Shown: in pieces, positions 7,874 through 15,644 of the stretch | How the letters are laid out: each line of letters opens with the position of its first letter | How positions within the stretch are numbered: position 1 is the first letter of the stretch | Assembly (NCBI RefSeq): GCF_001440405.1 | Contig: NZ_LLXX01000038.1 | Coordinates: 1-64,000, forward strand | Direction of reading: 5' to 3' | Length of the DNA: 64,000 nucleotides | Source of the DNA: Bradyrhizobium valentinum | Lineage (GTDB): Bacteria; Pseudomonadota; Alphaproteobacteria; Rhizobiales; Xanthobacteraceae | Program-made: the position numbers and the translations under genes | Notes under the pieces: model-generated | The model's database searches: none | What the model was told of the DNA's origin: nothing | What the model saw: only the letters and a program-made list of their open reading frames with translations

Positions 7874-8245
7874 TCAGTGTAGCTGTATTTTGCGGACCTG
7901 CTCAATCATCGGCGTGAAGATATCCAGCATCGCCGATGCGGACGGCACGTCGAGCATCAGCGGCGGCGGTCCGACAATGCCCAAGGTCACCTCGATCATC
8001 TTGAATATCGCGCCGTGCATTCCGGCGTCGAGCGCGGCGACCTTCATCAATTGAGGGAGACTGCATTCCGGCAACGTTGCCCTGATCTGCCGGAGTGCAG
8101 CGCGACAATCCTCGGCGCGGGGCGATGTCGGATCGACGGCGGCGAGGGCCTTCTCAATCGCGCGTTCGATCCGCTCGCGGAAGATATCGGCGGCGTCGAG
8201 CATCTTCTCGAAGTTCGGGGCGGCCTGTGTGTCGATCATCGTCAT
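7874..8245 (-). CDS. Hypothetical phage protein, possible tail chaperone
   Basis: A 123-residue helical protein, starting at 8245 in an ATGA overlap with the upstream gene, or at the third methionine (8239). It contains EKMLDAADIFRERIERAIEK and a C-terminal hydrophobic region (PPPLMLDVPSASAMLDIF). Small overlapping genes just before hub and tape-measure genes are often tail assembly chaperones, which makes that a reasonable guess from position. The sequence itself gives no recognised motif. Confidence 0.6.
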   Translation of the reverse strand: MTMIDTQAAPNFEKMLDAADIFRERIERAIEKALAAVDPTSPRAEDCRAALRQIRATLPECSLPQLMKVAALDAGMHGAIFKMIEVTLGIVGPPPLMLDVPSASAMLDIFTPMIEQVRKIQLH

Positions 8246-8616
8246 GCGCGCATGTCCTGCATCTGGGGTTCGCTCTGCATCCTACACCGGATTTGATCGA
8301 TCGCGGGCTCGCATGCTTCGAGAAAGGCCGGAGCGTCGAGCATCTTGCCGTCTGCGGTATCGACCAGCGCGTGCGCCTGTTCGGTCAGCGCCGCCGTCAC
8401 CGCGCCGTCCGATATGTGGTCGAGGAATGCCAGCACCGCCATGTCCCTCATCGGAACGAAGTGCAGCGTCGCCGGGATGTATTGGAGCGCGGTGGGATTT
8501 GGCCGGTCGCTCTGTCGCGCCTTGCGGTTCAACTCGTAGAACAGGGAGCCGAGATTTTCGACAAAACAATCGAACGTGTCGTGGTGCATCCCGGGCAACA
8601 GCATGTCAGTCGGCAT
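8242..8616 (-). CDS. Hypothetical phage protein
   Basis: A 124-residue protein from ATG 8616. Its start overlaps the end of the Nu1-like gene by 11 bases and its stop overlaps the next start as ATGA, so it belongs to a coupled set of three. It contains FDCFVENLGSLFYELNRKAR and MRDMAVLAFLDHISDGAV. I do not recognise a family. Position before a similar small gene and the hub gene suggests a role in tail assembly or head-tail completion. Confidence 0.6.
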   Translation of the reverse strand: MPTDMLLPGMHHDTFDCFVENLGSLFYELNRKARQSDRPNPTALQYIPATLHFVPMRDMAVLAFLDHISDGAVTAALTEQAHALVDTADGKMLDAPAFLEACEPAIDQIRCRMQSEPQMQDMRA

Positions 8617-9148
8617 CGGTGACCGTCTCCTCGGCGGCCTGCCACTCGGCTTGCTTCGCCGCCAGCTTCGCGGCGCAGGCGGCGCTTACCGATTGCCGGA
8701 CTTCGTACACTTCCTTTTCGACACGACGGCGGAGCAACAGGTCGCCCCGGCCGATGCGGGCAGGCATCGAACTCAGCCCGGTCAGGAAGATGCCGACAAC
8801 ATCGTCGAGAGCAGCCTCGACGCCTTCGCGCGGCATGAGTTGCCCCAGCTTCTCCATCGTCCGGATTTCGAGCAGCCGCGTCTTTGCCGCGACGAACGAT
8901 TGCTCCGCCTCGCTCTTCGCCGATCTCCGGTCCGGGCTCCGGAGCCAGTCGAGATACCGCAGGCGGCAGGCATCCTGATCAAACAGACCGTCGCCCTGGC
9001 GGGCGATGGTCCCTTCGTCCGCCAGCCGCGCCACGTACTGCCGCGAGACGCCTAGATGCTCCGCCAGCGCCGTCGCGGTCACGGTCGCGCCCTTGCGCCG
9101 CCGAGCCGGTTTTGCCCCGGGGCTGTCGATCATCGCCGTGTCTGTCAT
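8606..9148 (-). CDS. Nu1-like small terminase / packaging protein
   Basis: A 180-residue protein. The N-terminal half holds a winged helix-turn-helix, TATALAEHLGVSRQYVARLA followed by DEGTIARQGDGLFDQDACR, as in lambda Nu1-type small terminases that bind packaging sites. A helical region follows, with EAEQSFVAAKTRLLEIRTME and GIFLTGLSSMPARIGRGDLL. Nu1 works with a large ATPase-nuclease terminase, and none is found in this element; the 327 bases downstream in transcription order run straight into tail-like genes. The recognition domain alone would suit a satellite that redirects packaging, but it may be a remnant. Confidence 0.72.
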   Translation of the reverse strand: MTDTAMIDSPGAKPARRRKGATVTATALAEHLGVSRQYVARLADEGTIARQGDGLFDQDACRLRYLDWLRSPDRRSAKSEAEQSFVAAKTRLLEIRTMEKLGQLMPREGVEAALDDVVGIFLTGLSSMPARIGRGDLLLRRRVEKEVYEVRQSVSAACAAKLAAKQAEWQAAEETVTDAD

Positions 9149-9475
9149 CCTGAAATCCCATGCACCGGAACCGCCGATTATCTTACCCCAAATATGCGGA
9201 AGAGCCGCGGTCTCGCGTCCCCCGCGTTTAGAAATCGCTCAGGAGGACCCGGCAGCCTTGCTGATGCGCCTCGCCCCGACCCGCTGCCACCCCAGCGCCC
9301 TCGGCCTGCCGTGCTCTCGCTGCCCGCGGCTGCCTGCCTGCCGGTCGCTCTAGATGGAGGGTGAGCGAACGGATAGGAAGGTCGGCGGGGCGGGCCGTGC
9401 TCGGGCGGCTCGCCCCGCCTTCCCATCGCGCAGCACGCCAAGGGGATGCGGCCCTTGGCGGCGCCGCGATCTGGA
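9149..9475. other. Gap without a supported gene inside the element
   Basis: No frame on either strand has convincing protein character here; the longer ones are arginine/proline-rich. In a normal phage the large terminase would be near the small one, so this may be where it was lost, but no terminase motif can be read. Confidence 0.5.
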
Positions 9476-10711
9476 TCACGATGCGGCCCTTCCCATCGGC
9501 ATGACGAGGGACGCGATGTCGATCGGCTGCCCGGCACCGTGCGCATCCCGAGCAGCAACAACCCCAGCCGCATGATCGACGGGCGCCGGTCGTGATGCCC
9601 GGATGGCCTGCACACCCAGGAAGGCGTCGGGCGCCATGTCGGCGCGCGGCTCGACGACAACGCCAGCGGCGAACGCCTGCCAAAGCCAGTGCGCCTCCTC
9701 CTGCTCGACGTGCTCCCGGTCCGACTTGATCACGGCCAACCGTTGGGCACGCTCCTCATGGCTCAGCGCGATCTTGTCCTCGGCCTCCGCGTCGATCGCC
9801 TCGCCGATGCGGGCGAGCATCTGATCGCGGAACAGCCAAGCCATAAGACCGATGGTGTCCGGCGTCTCCACGGTCGACACTACTCGGCCCGCCGCGGTAT
9901 CGACCGCGGACCGCGTCATCTTCGTCGGAAACACGATCGGCGGCTCGACCATCTTGCCGTCGATCACGAGCGGCCCGCCGTGCTCGACCAGCGAAGAGAC
10001 GTGAGGCGTGGCAGCGTCGGCGAGTTGGTTGATGTAGTTCTCGGCCACCGACTTCGCGAACGATGACGGGAACGGTGCGGAGTTGATGCGATGTGCATCG
10101 GCGTCCAGTTCGCGCAGGCGGCGCCGCAGCCGGTCAACCGCTGTTGCAGGCGTCTCGGCCTTGAGCAGCTTCGGCGGATCGACTAATTCGATATCGACGA
10201 TGTCATGACCGGCCGCTGTTGATCTCAACCAGCCCTCGATCCGGCCCAGCAATTCACGGCGCGGCCCAGCGATGGCTTGGTGCGCCGCAATACGCACATT
10301 CAGGCGGGCGAGTTCTTCCTCGGCGTTGGCGATGATCGCGACCTGCGCGACGTACTCCGGATGGGTTTCACTGACGCCGAATTGTCCTTTGACTTGCGCG
10401 AGCCGCTGCCTTGCCCGCTGTACCTGTTCGGTCAGGTCAACCAGCCGGGAAGCGTATCCGTGTCCAATGGCATCAGCATCGGCAACGCCGTCGCGTAGGA
10501 GCCGGAAGTGATGCGCACCTCCGGGCGGCAGCACGGCGGCAGGATTGCCCTCGATACCCGCGGCGAATGGCAAGGCGAGCGGCGAGACAGTGTGAGGCGG
10601 CGGGGGAGCGTCTGGCTGCGGCGGCGGGACTTCAAATCCAAAACTGTTCTTCGGCATGTGATCGGCTCCGGTGATGATGATGCCCGCATCATCGCCGGTC
10701 GCGTTGGCCAT
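9476..10711 (-). CDS. Hypothetical protein, 411 residues, of the element
   Basis: A long frame with good protein character. ATG 10711 gives the longest form; ATG 10657 (MPKNSFGFEVPPP) has a better ribosome site (GGAG eight bases upstream). The N-terminal 50 residues are proline-rich. A helical middle follows (RLVDLTEQVQRARQRLAQVK, AEEELARLNVRIAAHQAIAG) and then mixed sequence with HEERAQRLAVIKSDREHVEQ. No catalytic motif is recognised. It is the largest gene of unknown role in the element and sits between the replication or regulation genes and the packaging and tail genes. Confidence 0.7.
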   Translation of the reverse strand: MANATGDDAGIIITGADHMPKNSFGFEVPPPQPDAPPPPHTVSPLALPFAAGIEGNPAAVLPPGGAHHFRLLRDGVADADAIGHGYASRLVDLTEQVQRARQRLAQVKGQFGVSETHPEYVAQVAIIANAEEELARLNVRIAAHQAIAGPRRELLGRIEGWLRSTAAGHDIVDIELVDPPKLLKAETPATAVDRLRRRLRELDADAHRINSAPFPSSFAKSVAENYINQLADAATPHVSSLVEHGGPLVIDGKMVEPPIVFPTKMTRSAVDTAAGRVVSTVETPDTIGLMAWLFRDQMLARIGEAIDAEAEDKIALSHEERAQRLAVIKSDREHVEQEEAHWLWQAFAAGVVVEPRADMAPDAFLGVQAIRASRPAPVDHAAGVVAARDAHGAGQPIDIASLVMPMGRAAS

Positions 10712-10718
10712 GAATAAT

Positions 10719-11039
10719 TCAAAGCCAACGCCGGATGGTTCGCGCGCTCGGCACCCGGTCCCGTAACCGCAATATCAGGTGACAGACTTCCTCGATCTTG
10801 CCCCGGTGCCGATCGGCGCAAGCCGGTCCGACCTGTCGCCTGAATGCGCCCGCCTGATATCGCAACGTGTCGGACCGGAGCCGAGCGGCTTGCTCGCTCT
10901 TGCTCGTGCCCTGGTAGAACTCCCGCGCGGCGATCCGGTAGAGCCTTGCTATGGTGAAGTGCACATAGACCGTCGCAGGATATCGACGGCCGCGCCCGTC
11001 GAGCATCTTGTCGATCTCGGCTTTACCGATCGGCCTCAT
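10719..11039 (-). CDS. Hypothetical protein, 106 residues
   Basis: It starts at ATG 11039 in an ATGA overlap with the gene before it (MRPIGKAEIDKMLDGRGRRY). It is basic, with VYVHFTIARLYRIAAREFYQ and two cysteine-histidine positions (GPACADRHRGK, EVCHLILRL). No family is recognised. The tight coupling to its neighbours on both sides makes it likely to be a real gene. Confidence 0.6.
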   Translation of the reverse strand: MRPIGKAEIDKMLDGRGRRYPATVYVHFTIARLYRIAAREFYQGTSKSEQAARLRSDTLRYQAGAFRRQVGPACADRHRGKIEEVCHLILRLRDRVPSARTIRRWL

Positions 11040-11278
11040 CGTTTCCCCCGAGCAGCTTCCGCAGCGTCGAGGCTCGCCCGGCACCGCGCGATCACCGCCG
11101 ACTGATGCTTTGCGCTGATGTTCTCGCGAACGATCCTGACAACCACCGCCATCAGGCCAGCGGCGAGGATATTCGCCGGGACGTTCACGCCAGCGACGCG
11201 CAAATGGTCCAGCACAGACCTTGCCGTCGCCAGCCGTAGCCGTTCGGCGTGTTCGGGTGTCAATGCGCGCTTCGTCAC
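11036..11278 (-). CDS. Small hypothetical protein, GTG start
   Basis: I choose GTG 11278 (TKRALTPEHAERLRLATAR), because it overlaps the stop of the preceding gene as GTGA, matching the coupling pattern of this operon. The 80-residue product is helical with VPANILAAGLMAVVVRIV, a hydrophobic stretch that could span a membrane or pack in a core. No known family is recognised. A longer form from 11329 would overlap the previous gene by more than 50 bases. Confidence 0.55.
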   Translation of the reverse strand: MTKRALTPEHAERLRLATARSVLDHLRVAGVNVPANILAAGLMAVVVRIVRENISAKHQSAVIARCRASLDAAEAARGKR

Positions 11279-11616
11279 GATGCTGGCCCCCCATCGGCCG
11301 CGATGATCGTCTTGCGCGCCGTCTTCCACAACAGCGACGGTGCCGCGATGCCCGTCGTCGCCAGAAACCCGCGTAGGCGCTTCTCATGCCGCCCGATCTG
11401 GATCAGCGCCGCCCGATCATGTCCCGAAAGGTCCGCGTAGCTCGACGACTTGAGCCAGCGGTGGAATGTGCGGTTGTTCGGATACTGGCGACGCGCCGCG
11501 AGCAATCCTTTTGCCGCCACCAAGATCAGCCGCTTCCGTTTCCGGAATGCGCGCACCGTCGCGTTAAACTCCGCCATCGCCTGCCGTCCTGCGTCGATTG
11601 TGTTGCGCCTCGTCAT
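11275..11616 (-). CDS. Basic hypothetical protein, first gene of the middle operon
   Basis: It starts at ATG 11616 with GGGAG upstream. The 113-residue protein is strongly basic (ATVRAFRKRKRLILVAAKGL) with a helix-turn-helix-like part RTFHRWLKSSSYADLSGHDR. It could bind DNA. It heads a coupled run of genes toward 9476. The 386 bases upstream hold no gene and a large inverted repeat, probably the promoter region of this operon. Confidence 0.6.
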   Translation of the reverse strand: MTRRNTIDAGRQAMAEFNATVRAFRKRKRLILVAAKGLLAARRQYPNNRTFHRWLKSSSYADLSGHDRAALIQIGRHEKRLRGFLATTGIAAPSLLWKTARKTIIAADGGPAS

Positions 11617-12002
11617 CGTCGTCTCCCTCGGTGTGTCGTTTGCGTCGCGCGCATTCTCAAGTCTCTCTTCTCTCTCTGTCTTCGTTCCTGACACTGAGTT
11701 GTTCTTCCGGGTGACCGGACATAGGACGACCAACCCCACCGGATGGCGAGGTTGGTCCCTATGTCCGGGTCGTCTGACACTTGAGCGCCAACCGAGCTTA
11801 CGGACGACAATCTCGCGGCGCGCGGATTGCCTTGGTGCCAACTATTACGGAGCTACGCCGCTCCGCCGACCGCCCTCGCACCTTTCGGACCGGGCTTGCA
11901 CATGGGTCGGACCCCGTGGTTGTGCATTTTAGATTTGCGTTCGCCGCCACCGTCCCGGGACCACGCCCGGCTGCCGTCCAGCGAACGCCATAAGGCGTTG
12001 TG
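11617..12002. promoter_or_regulatory. Intergenic region with large imperfect inverted repeat
   Basis: No gene is seen. Arms 11717-11735 and 11750-11766 (GGTTGGTCCCTATGTCC) pair with a two-base bulge around a 14-base loop, and a CT-rich tract lies at 11656-11690. It is upstream of the operon starting at 11616. It may be an operator, an origin-like structure or a terminator of the upstream gene. Function is inferred from position. Confidence 0.5.
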
Positions 12003-12170
12003 TCAGCGCGACGCTGCGAGGCTCCTCCGCTGCTTTTGGGTCAGGGATTGCTTCCACTCACGGAAAGCGCGCTTGGCGCTGATGCCGAGATGATCGAGCG
12101 GGAAGTTCACATAGGCCGGGCGCGTCGGCTTTCGCTTCGCGCGGGTCCAATTGGTGCCAGATTTACTCAT
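12003..12170 (-). CDS. Small basic hypothetical protein, 55 residues
   Basis: ATG 12170 gives a 55-residue product, very basic, with AYVNFPLDHLGISAKRAFRE and KQSLTQKQRRSLAASR. The frame is open farther up to 12311, but that part is proline/threonine-rich and looks less like protein. No family is recognised. It may be a small DNA-binding or structural protein. Confidence 0.45.
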   Translation of the reverse strand: MSKSGTNWTRAKRKPTRPAYVNFPLDHLGISAKRAFREWKQSLTQKQRRSLAASR

Positions 12171-12350
12171 GACTGCACCGGAAGGTGCAGGGCGGCCCAT
12201 TGCGGGCGGGCGGCTTGAGATATACGTTGCATCCGCTGATGCCTTTCTTGGTGTTGGTGGCCCCTCGGGGCCGGTGTGGTGCTTCGTGGTAGTTGCTCCC
12301 GCCTTCATCAAACCGTTCCGCCAAGCTCGGCTTGATGCTTAGTTCGATAC

Positions 12351-12381
12351 GCCGCCCGGTCTCGTCAGCCGGGCGGCTTTT
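12351..12381 (+). terminator. Rho-independent terminator-like hairpin (plus strand)
   Basis: GCCGCCCGG (12351-12359) pairs with CCGGGCGGC (12369-12377) and is followed by TTTTCG. The T run is on the plus strand although surrounding genes are on the minus strand. A near copy lies at 12655-12688. Confidence 0.65.
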
Positions 12382-12387
12382 CGTTTC

Positions 12388-12573
12388 TCAGTCCGCTTCA
12401 AAGAGTGCGGCCACCGTCGCGATGTCCTCGGCAACGTCGGCAAGGCCGCCGCTTGAAAGCGTGAGCCGCGTTCCCGGCCCGGTGGGGCGCGGTTCGATGT
12501 TTACGACCGCCGCCTTCGGCACTTTGATCGTGGCGCTGTCGGCTTCTCGCGTCAGTGTCATCAGCAAACCCAT
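12388..12573 (-). CDS. Small hypothetical protein, 61 residues
   Basis: Starts at ATG 12573 (MGLLMTLTREADSATIKVPK) behind AAGGAC. The product looks like a beta-strand-rich chain ending in GGLADVAEDIATVAALFEAD. The gene sits between two nearly identical plus-strand hairpins. No family is recognised. Confidence 0.5.
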   Translation of the reverse strand: MGLLMTLTREADSATIKVPKAAVVNIEPRPTGPGTRLTLSSGGLADVAEDIATVAALFEAD

Positions 12574-12613
12574 TTTTTTCGTCCTTTCACACTCAGGTCC
12601 TCGGTTTGAAGAT

Positions 12614-12646
12614 CGATGCCGCCGCGAGACCAATTCGGCGGCATCG
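12614..12646. repeat. Perfect 11-bp inverted repeat
   Basis: CGATGCCGCCG (12614-12624) and CGGCGGCATCG (12636-12646) form a perfect stem around 11 bases, followed by TTTC on the plus strand. It lies just before the terminator-like hairpin at 12655. Confidence 0.6.
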
Positions 12647-12654
12647 TTTCGGAT

Positions 12655-12688
12655 CGCCGCCCGGTCTCCTCAAGCCGGGCGGCGTTTT
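12655..12688 (+). terminator. Second terminator-like hairpin (plus strand)
   Basis: CGCCGCCCGG (12655-12664) pairs with CCGGGCGGCG (12675-12684) and is followed by TTTTC. It is nearly identical to the hairpin at 12351. Confidence 0.65.
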
Positions 12689-12693
12689 CATTT

Positions 12694-13098
12694 TCAGGAA
12701 GTGTCGATCGGCGGCGGATCAACAAAGCGACCGCCCTTCACAAATGTTCGCAGTACGCGCGTCGCGGCCTGTTCGATCAGGTCGGCGTCGTAGGCCGTCC
12801 AGCATGCGAGACAGATTGCGGAGACGCTTGACGCTTTCGGCTTGTGCGCAGCACAGGCAAGCAGCAATCCGCCGATAGGGCGCTCAATGGCGGGCGAGCG
12901 TCTGCAAACGATGCAGCTTACCGAACGGCCAGAGCGGAAAAGGTCGGCGATCACGCCGCGGTAGCGCGCCTCATGTCGATGACCGGCGAGCGATTGACCG
13001 GCAGCAACCAGGGCAGTGTCCATCACACCGTCGCCGACAATGGCGCGGCGCGCGGCGCGGGAAATATGCGGTGATGATAGTTCGTCGGATTGGAGCAT
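12694..13098 (-). CDS. Hypothetical protein with paired CxxC motifs
   Basis: A 134-residue protein from ATG 13098. The second half holds SCIVCRRSP, LLLACAAHK and ICLACW, so two CxxC pairs plus a C-x4-type cysteine and a histidine could bind zinc. The N-terminal half is helical. Zinc-ribbon-like small proteins are common in phages and may bind nucleic acid. The function is unknown; metal binding is inferred from the cysteine spacing. Confidence 0.6.
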   Translation of the reverse strand: MLQSDELSSPHISRAARRAIVGDGVMDTALVAAGQSLAGHRHEARYRGVIADLFRSGRSVSCIVCRRSPAIERPIGGLLLACAAHKPKASSVSAICLACWTAYDADLIEQAATRVLRTFVKGGRFVDPPPIDTS

Positions 13099-13201
13099 GG
13101 TCGCCGTCTCGGCTTTGTTGCCAGTGACGGACGCGGTTGCTCTCCGCGTCCGTCGTGCAATCGCCCTGCCGGTGCTCCTGATCCGGCAGGTCGATCTCGT
13201 C

Positions 13202-13429
13202 TTACTCGGTAACGTAACCCAGCCGAACAGCCTCGGCGTGCGGGATCATCGGAATGCCGTTCGGCTTGATCACCTTCAACTTCCCGGCTGCGATCTGCCT
13301 GTACAGCGTCGCTCGGCTCATCTCGGTCATCGCGCACCAAGTGTAGATGCGATAGCCGAACGGCGTGCGGCTCGCGGCCTGCGGCTCGAAGGGACTTGCG
13401 GATTTCAGGGCAGCGGTTGATTTCGTCAC
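13202..13429 (-). CDS. AlpA-like helix-turn-helix regulator
   Basis: A 75-residue protein from ATG 13429. It has YTWCAMTEMSRATLYRQIAA then GKLKVIKPNGIPMIPHAEAV, the pattern of AlpA/MerR-like small regulators that act as excisionase or activate integrase genes in P4-like elements. It lies 700 bases from the integrase, same strand. It is likely to control excision or early expression of this element. Confidence 0.75.
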   Translation of the reverse strand: MTKSTAALKSASPFEPQAASRTPFGYRIYTWCAMTEMSRATLYRQIAAGKLKVIKPNGIPMIPHAEAVRLGYVTE

Positions 13430-13541
13430 GGCTCACCTCAAATGTCTTACGCTGCTTCGACCTGTACTCCGGAAAAATCCGTTGCGAAAGATGGGGGAAG
13501 TGAAGCCCGATTTCGGGGGTCACTCCCCCCATACAGGCATC

Positions 13542-14141
13542 TCAGCGCAGCTTCGCTTGTGTCGCCTTGAACGCCTTCACCTGCTTAACCGTGTCGGTCC
13601 GGGCATCGTGCTCGCGCTCAATGATGTCGACAACGCCCCAAGGTCCCGGCATTTCGTTCTTCATCACCGGCCGGAGTACGGCTTGCAGAAAGCGGAGCGT
13701 CGGCCCGCTCGGCGCCGTCGTCCGGCTCGCGCCCTTGTCGGGCTTGTTGCGCGCCAGCTTCTGGCCGAGCATGCCCGTCCAGATGCGGAGGATTGCTTCG
13801 TAGAGCATGCCGCGTAAACGCTTCGAGCGACCTTTGCCACGGTTGCGCCGGTTCGCATCCTCCATCGCTTCGATGATGTCGCGGGCGTGCTGGCGAAAGT
13901 CGGCAACGGTGTCGGGCGGCAGATGGTCGACGGCGGCGAGCGCCTTTCGCATCGCGTCGAGCGGCGTCTGTGTCGATTTCTCTTCCTCGGTGGCCATCGC
14001 CTCAAGGTAAGGCGTGATGATGTTCTGTTGAAGCTCGCGGCGAACGGCCTGCAACAGTTTTGGATCGTCAGACGGGATCGCCTGCGTCACGGCCTGCCAT
14101 TGGTCGGCGCTGTAGACGAATGCACCCTTGCGCTTCGGCAT
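13542..14141 (-). CDS. Hypothetical protein next to the integrase
   Basis: A 199-residue helical and charged protein that starts at ATG 14141, three bases after the integrase stop, so it is probably co-transcribed with it. It has LLQAVRRELQQNIITPYLEA, a basic stretch RRNRGKGRSKRLRGM and a segment GPTLRFLQAVLRPVMKNEMP. I do not recognise the family. Position suggests a role in element maintenance, regulation or integration. Confidence 0.65.
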   Translation of the reverse strand: MPKRKGAFVYSADQWQAVTQAIPSDDPKLLQAVRRELQQNIITPYLEAMATEEEKSTQTPLDAMRKALAAVDHLPPDTVADFRQHARDIIEAMEDANRRNRGKGRSKRLRGMLYEAILRIWTGMLGQKLARNKPDKGASRTTAPSGPTLRFLQAVLRPVMKNEMPGPWGVVDIIEREHDARTDTVKQVKAFKATQAKLR

Positions 14142-14144
14142 CGG

Positions 14145-15473
14145 TCACGCGCCCCGCATCGGGATGACGTTGGCGCCGGTGGTGGCGGTGTCGTTGCAGT
14201 AGCGCGCCCAATCGTCCATCAGCTTGCGGCGCTTCTCGAACAGGTCGCCGCGCTGGTAAACGCCCTCGACGCCTTTGACGACGTGAGCGAGGCAGGCTTC
14301 GGCAACGGCGCCCGGATGGCTCGTCTGTTCGCCTGCCCAGGTGCGGAAAGCCGCGCGCATGCCGTGCGATGTGATGTCGTCGCGCTCCATCCGCTTCAAC
14401 AGGTCGAGGAGGGCGTTGCCGCTCATCGGCTTCATCGGCCGGAAGGCGCTGGGGAACACAAACGGGCCGTGCTTGATCTTCTGCATCTCCTTGACGATCT
14501 CGACGGCGCGATCACTGAGCGGCACACGATGCTCGCGCGCCACCTTTGCTTTGCCCTTCATCCTGATCGCGGGCACCGTCCAGACCTTGCCCTGCAAATC
14601 GAACTCATCCCATTGAGCGCCGAGCGTCTCGTTGGTTCGGGTCGCGGTCAAAGTCAGAAATTCCAGCGCGCGGGCTGATGTCGCTTCCCGCGTGCGCAGA
14701 TCGGCGATGAAGGCAGCGACCTCGGTGTAGGGAATAGCGGCGTGGTGCTTTGCGGCGGGAAGGGCCGCGAGAATGTGCTGAAGGTGCCCGTCCCATCGCG
14801 CCGGATTGTCTCCGGTCCGATATCCCTTGACCTTTGCCGCGTCGAGCACAGCTTCGATCCTCATTCGGACGCGCGATGCCGTCTCGGGCTTCGTTGTCCA
14901 GATTGGCATGAGGGCTCGCGTCACAAGCCCGGTATCGACGGCGGCAACGGGCAGCTTGCCGAAATGCGGACTGGCATAGGTTTTCAGATGCGAGCGCCAT
15001 TGCTTGCCCAGCTTCTTGGACTTCCACTGCGGTTCGATCGCCTTGATGTGTTCCTCGGCGGCGTCATCGAAGGTGATGCTGTTCGCAGCTTCGAGTTGGG
15101 CGGCGGCCTTCCGCTCGCGCCGCGCTTCCACCGGATCGATGCCGTCGAGGATTTGCAGGCGGGCAACAGCGGCCCGGGTGCGCGCCTCGGCAAGATTGAC
15201 GGTGTGCAGCGGCCCGATGCCGTAGTGACGGGTGCGGCCGTTGAACAGATACCTCAGTATCCACGACTTCGAGCCGTTCTCGGCGATCTGCAAATAGAGC
15301 CCGAGCCCATCGTTGTACATTCCGCGCTTGGTCGCCCGGGTGACGGCGAGGGCGGTCAGCTTGCCAGTGCTGGTAGCTCGGCGGGGCTTCCCTTTCGGTT
15401 CGACCCTTGGAACAACGGAAACCGCCTCCGCCTTGCGCGCCGCCGCCTGCGATCTCTTCTCCGCCTTCGCCAT
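14145..15473 (-). CDS. Tyrosine recombinase / P4-type integrase
   Basis: A 442-residue protein. The N-terminal DUF4102-like arm-binding part has LTALAVTRATKRGMYNDGLG and SWILRYLFNGRTRHYGIGPL. The catalytic part shows the first arginine in TLTATRTNETLGAQWDEF, the HxxR box in SHGMRAAFRTW, a late histidine in CLAHVVKGVEG and the nucleophile tyrosine in GVYQRGDLFEKRR. All key residues of an active enzyme are visible. Its start is 158 bases from the right repeat, as usual for integrase next to attachment site. It most likely inserted this element into the tautomerase gene; P4-type integrases more often use tRNA genes. Confidence 0.93.
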   Translation of the reverse strand: MAKAEKRSQAAARKAEAVSVVPRVEPKGKPRRATSTGKLTALAVTRATKRGMYNDGLGLYLQIAENGSKSWILRYLFNGRTRHYGIGPLHTVNLAEARTRAAVARLQILDGIDPVEARRERKAAAQLEAANSITFDDAAEEHIKAIEPQWKSKKLGKQWRSHLKTYASPHFGKLPVAAVDTGLVTRALMPIWTTKPETASRVRMRIEAVLDAAKVKGYRTGDNPARWDGHLQHILAALPAAKHHAAIPYTEVAAFIADLRTREATSARALEFLTLTATRTNETLGAQWDEFDLQGKVWTVPAIRMKGKAKVAREHRVPLSDRAVEIVKEMQKIKHGPFVFPSAFRPMKPMSGNALLDLLKRMERDDITSHGMRAAFRTWAGEQTSHPGAVAEACLAHVVKGVEGVYQRGDLFEKRRKLMDDWARYCNDTATTGANVIPMRGA

Positions 15474-15630
15474 TTCCGCCTGCCTATAGGTTCACCTACA
15501 ATCAGCGGTGAGACTAGGTGAGACAGTTTGCAGCGTCAAGGCACAGACGGATTGCGCGGACGCCCTTGGTTAAAGGGGTTTTTGCTCGTTTTCGAGATGC
15601 GGTGAGACACGTCGAGATTACGCGCCGGAC

Positions 15631-15644
15631 CCTGCGCAAGGATC
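15631..15644 (+). repeat. attR-like direct repeat
   Basis: Identical to 443-456 and in the same codon phase of the split tautomerase gene. Confidence 0.88.

Larger units (their letters stand above)
443..15644. mobile_element. 15.2 kb integrative element with phage tail genes, inserted in a tautomerase gene
   Basis: Both edges are a 14-bp direct repeat lying in the same codon phase of the interrupted gene. A tyrosine integrase ends 158 bases from the right repeat, with an AlpA-like regulator behind it. Almost all genes are on the minus strand, reading away from the integrase. They include a Nu1-like small terminase or packaging protein, a baseplate-hub-like protein, a tape-measure/lysozyme protein and many small hypotheticals. 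No capsid, portal, protease, sheath, tube or large terminase gene is recognisable. It may be a decayed prophage or a satellite-like element. The boundaries are directly visible; the class is inference. Confidence 0.85.

Noticed and set aside
9178..9683. Overlapping 150-160 codon minus frames after the Nu1-like gene
   Set aside because: Composition is arginine/proline-rich and they overlap the end of the 411-codon gene in other frames. No large-terminase motif is present.
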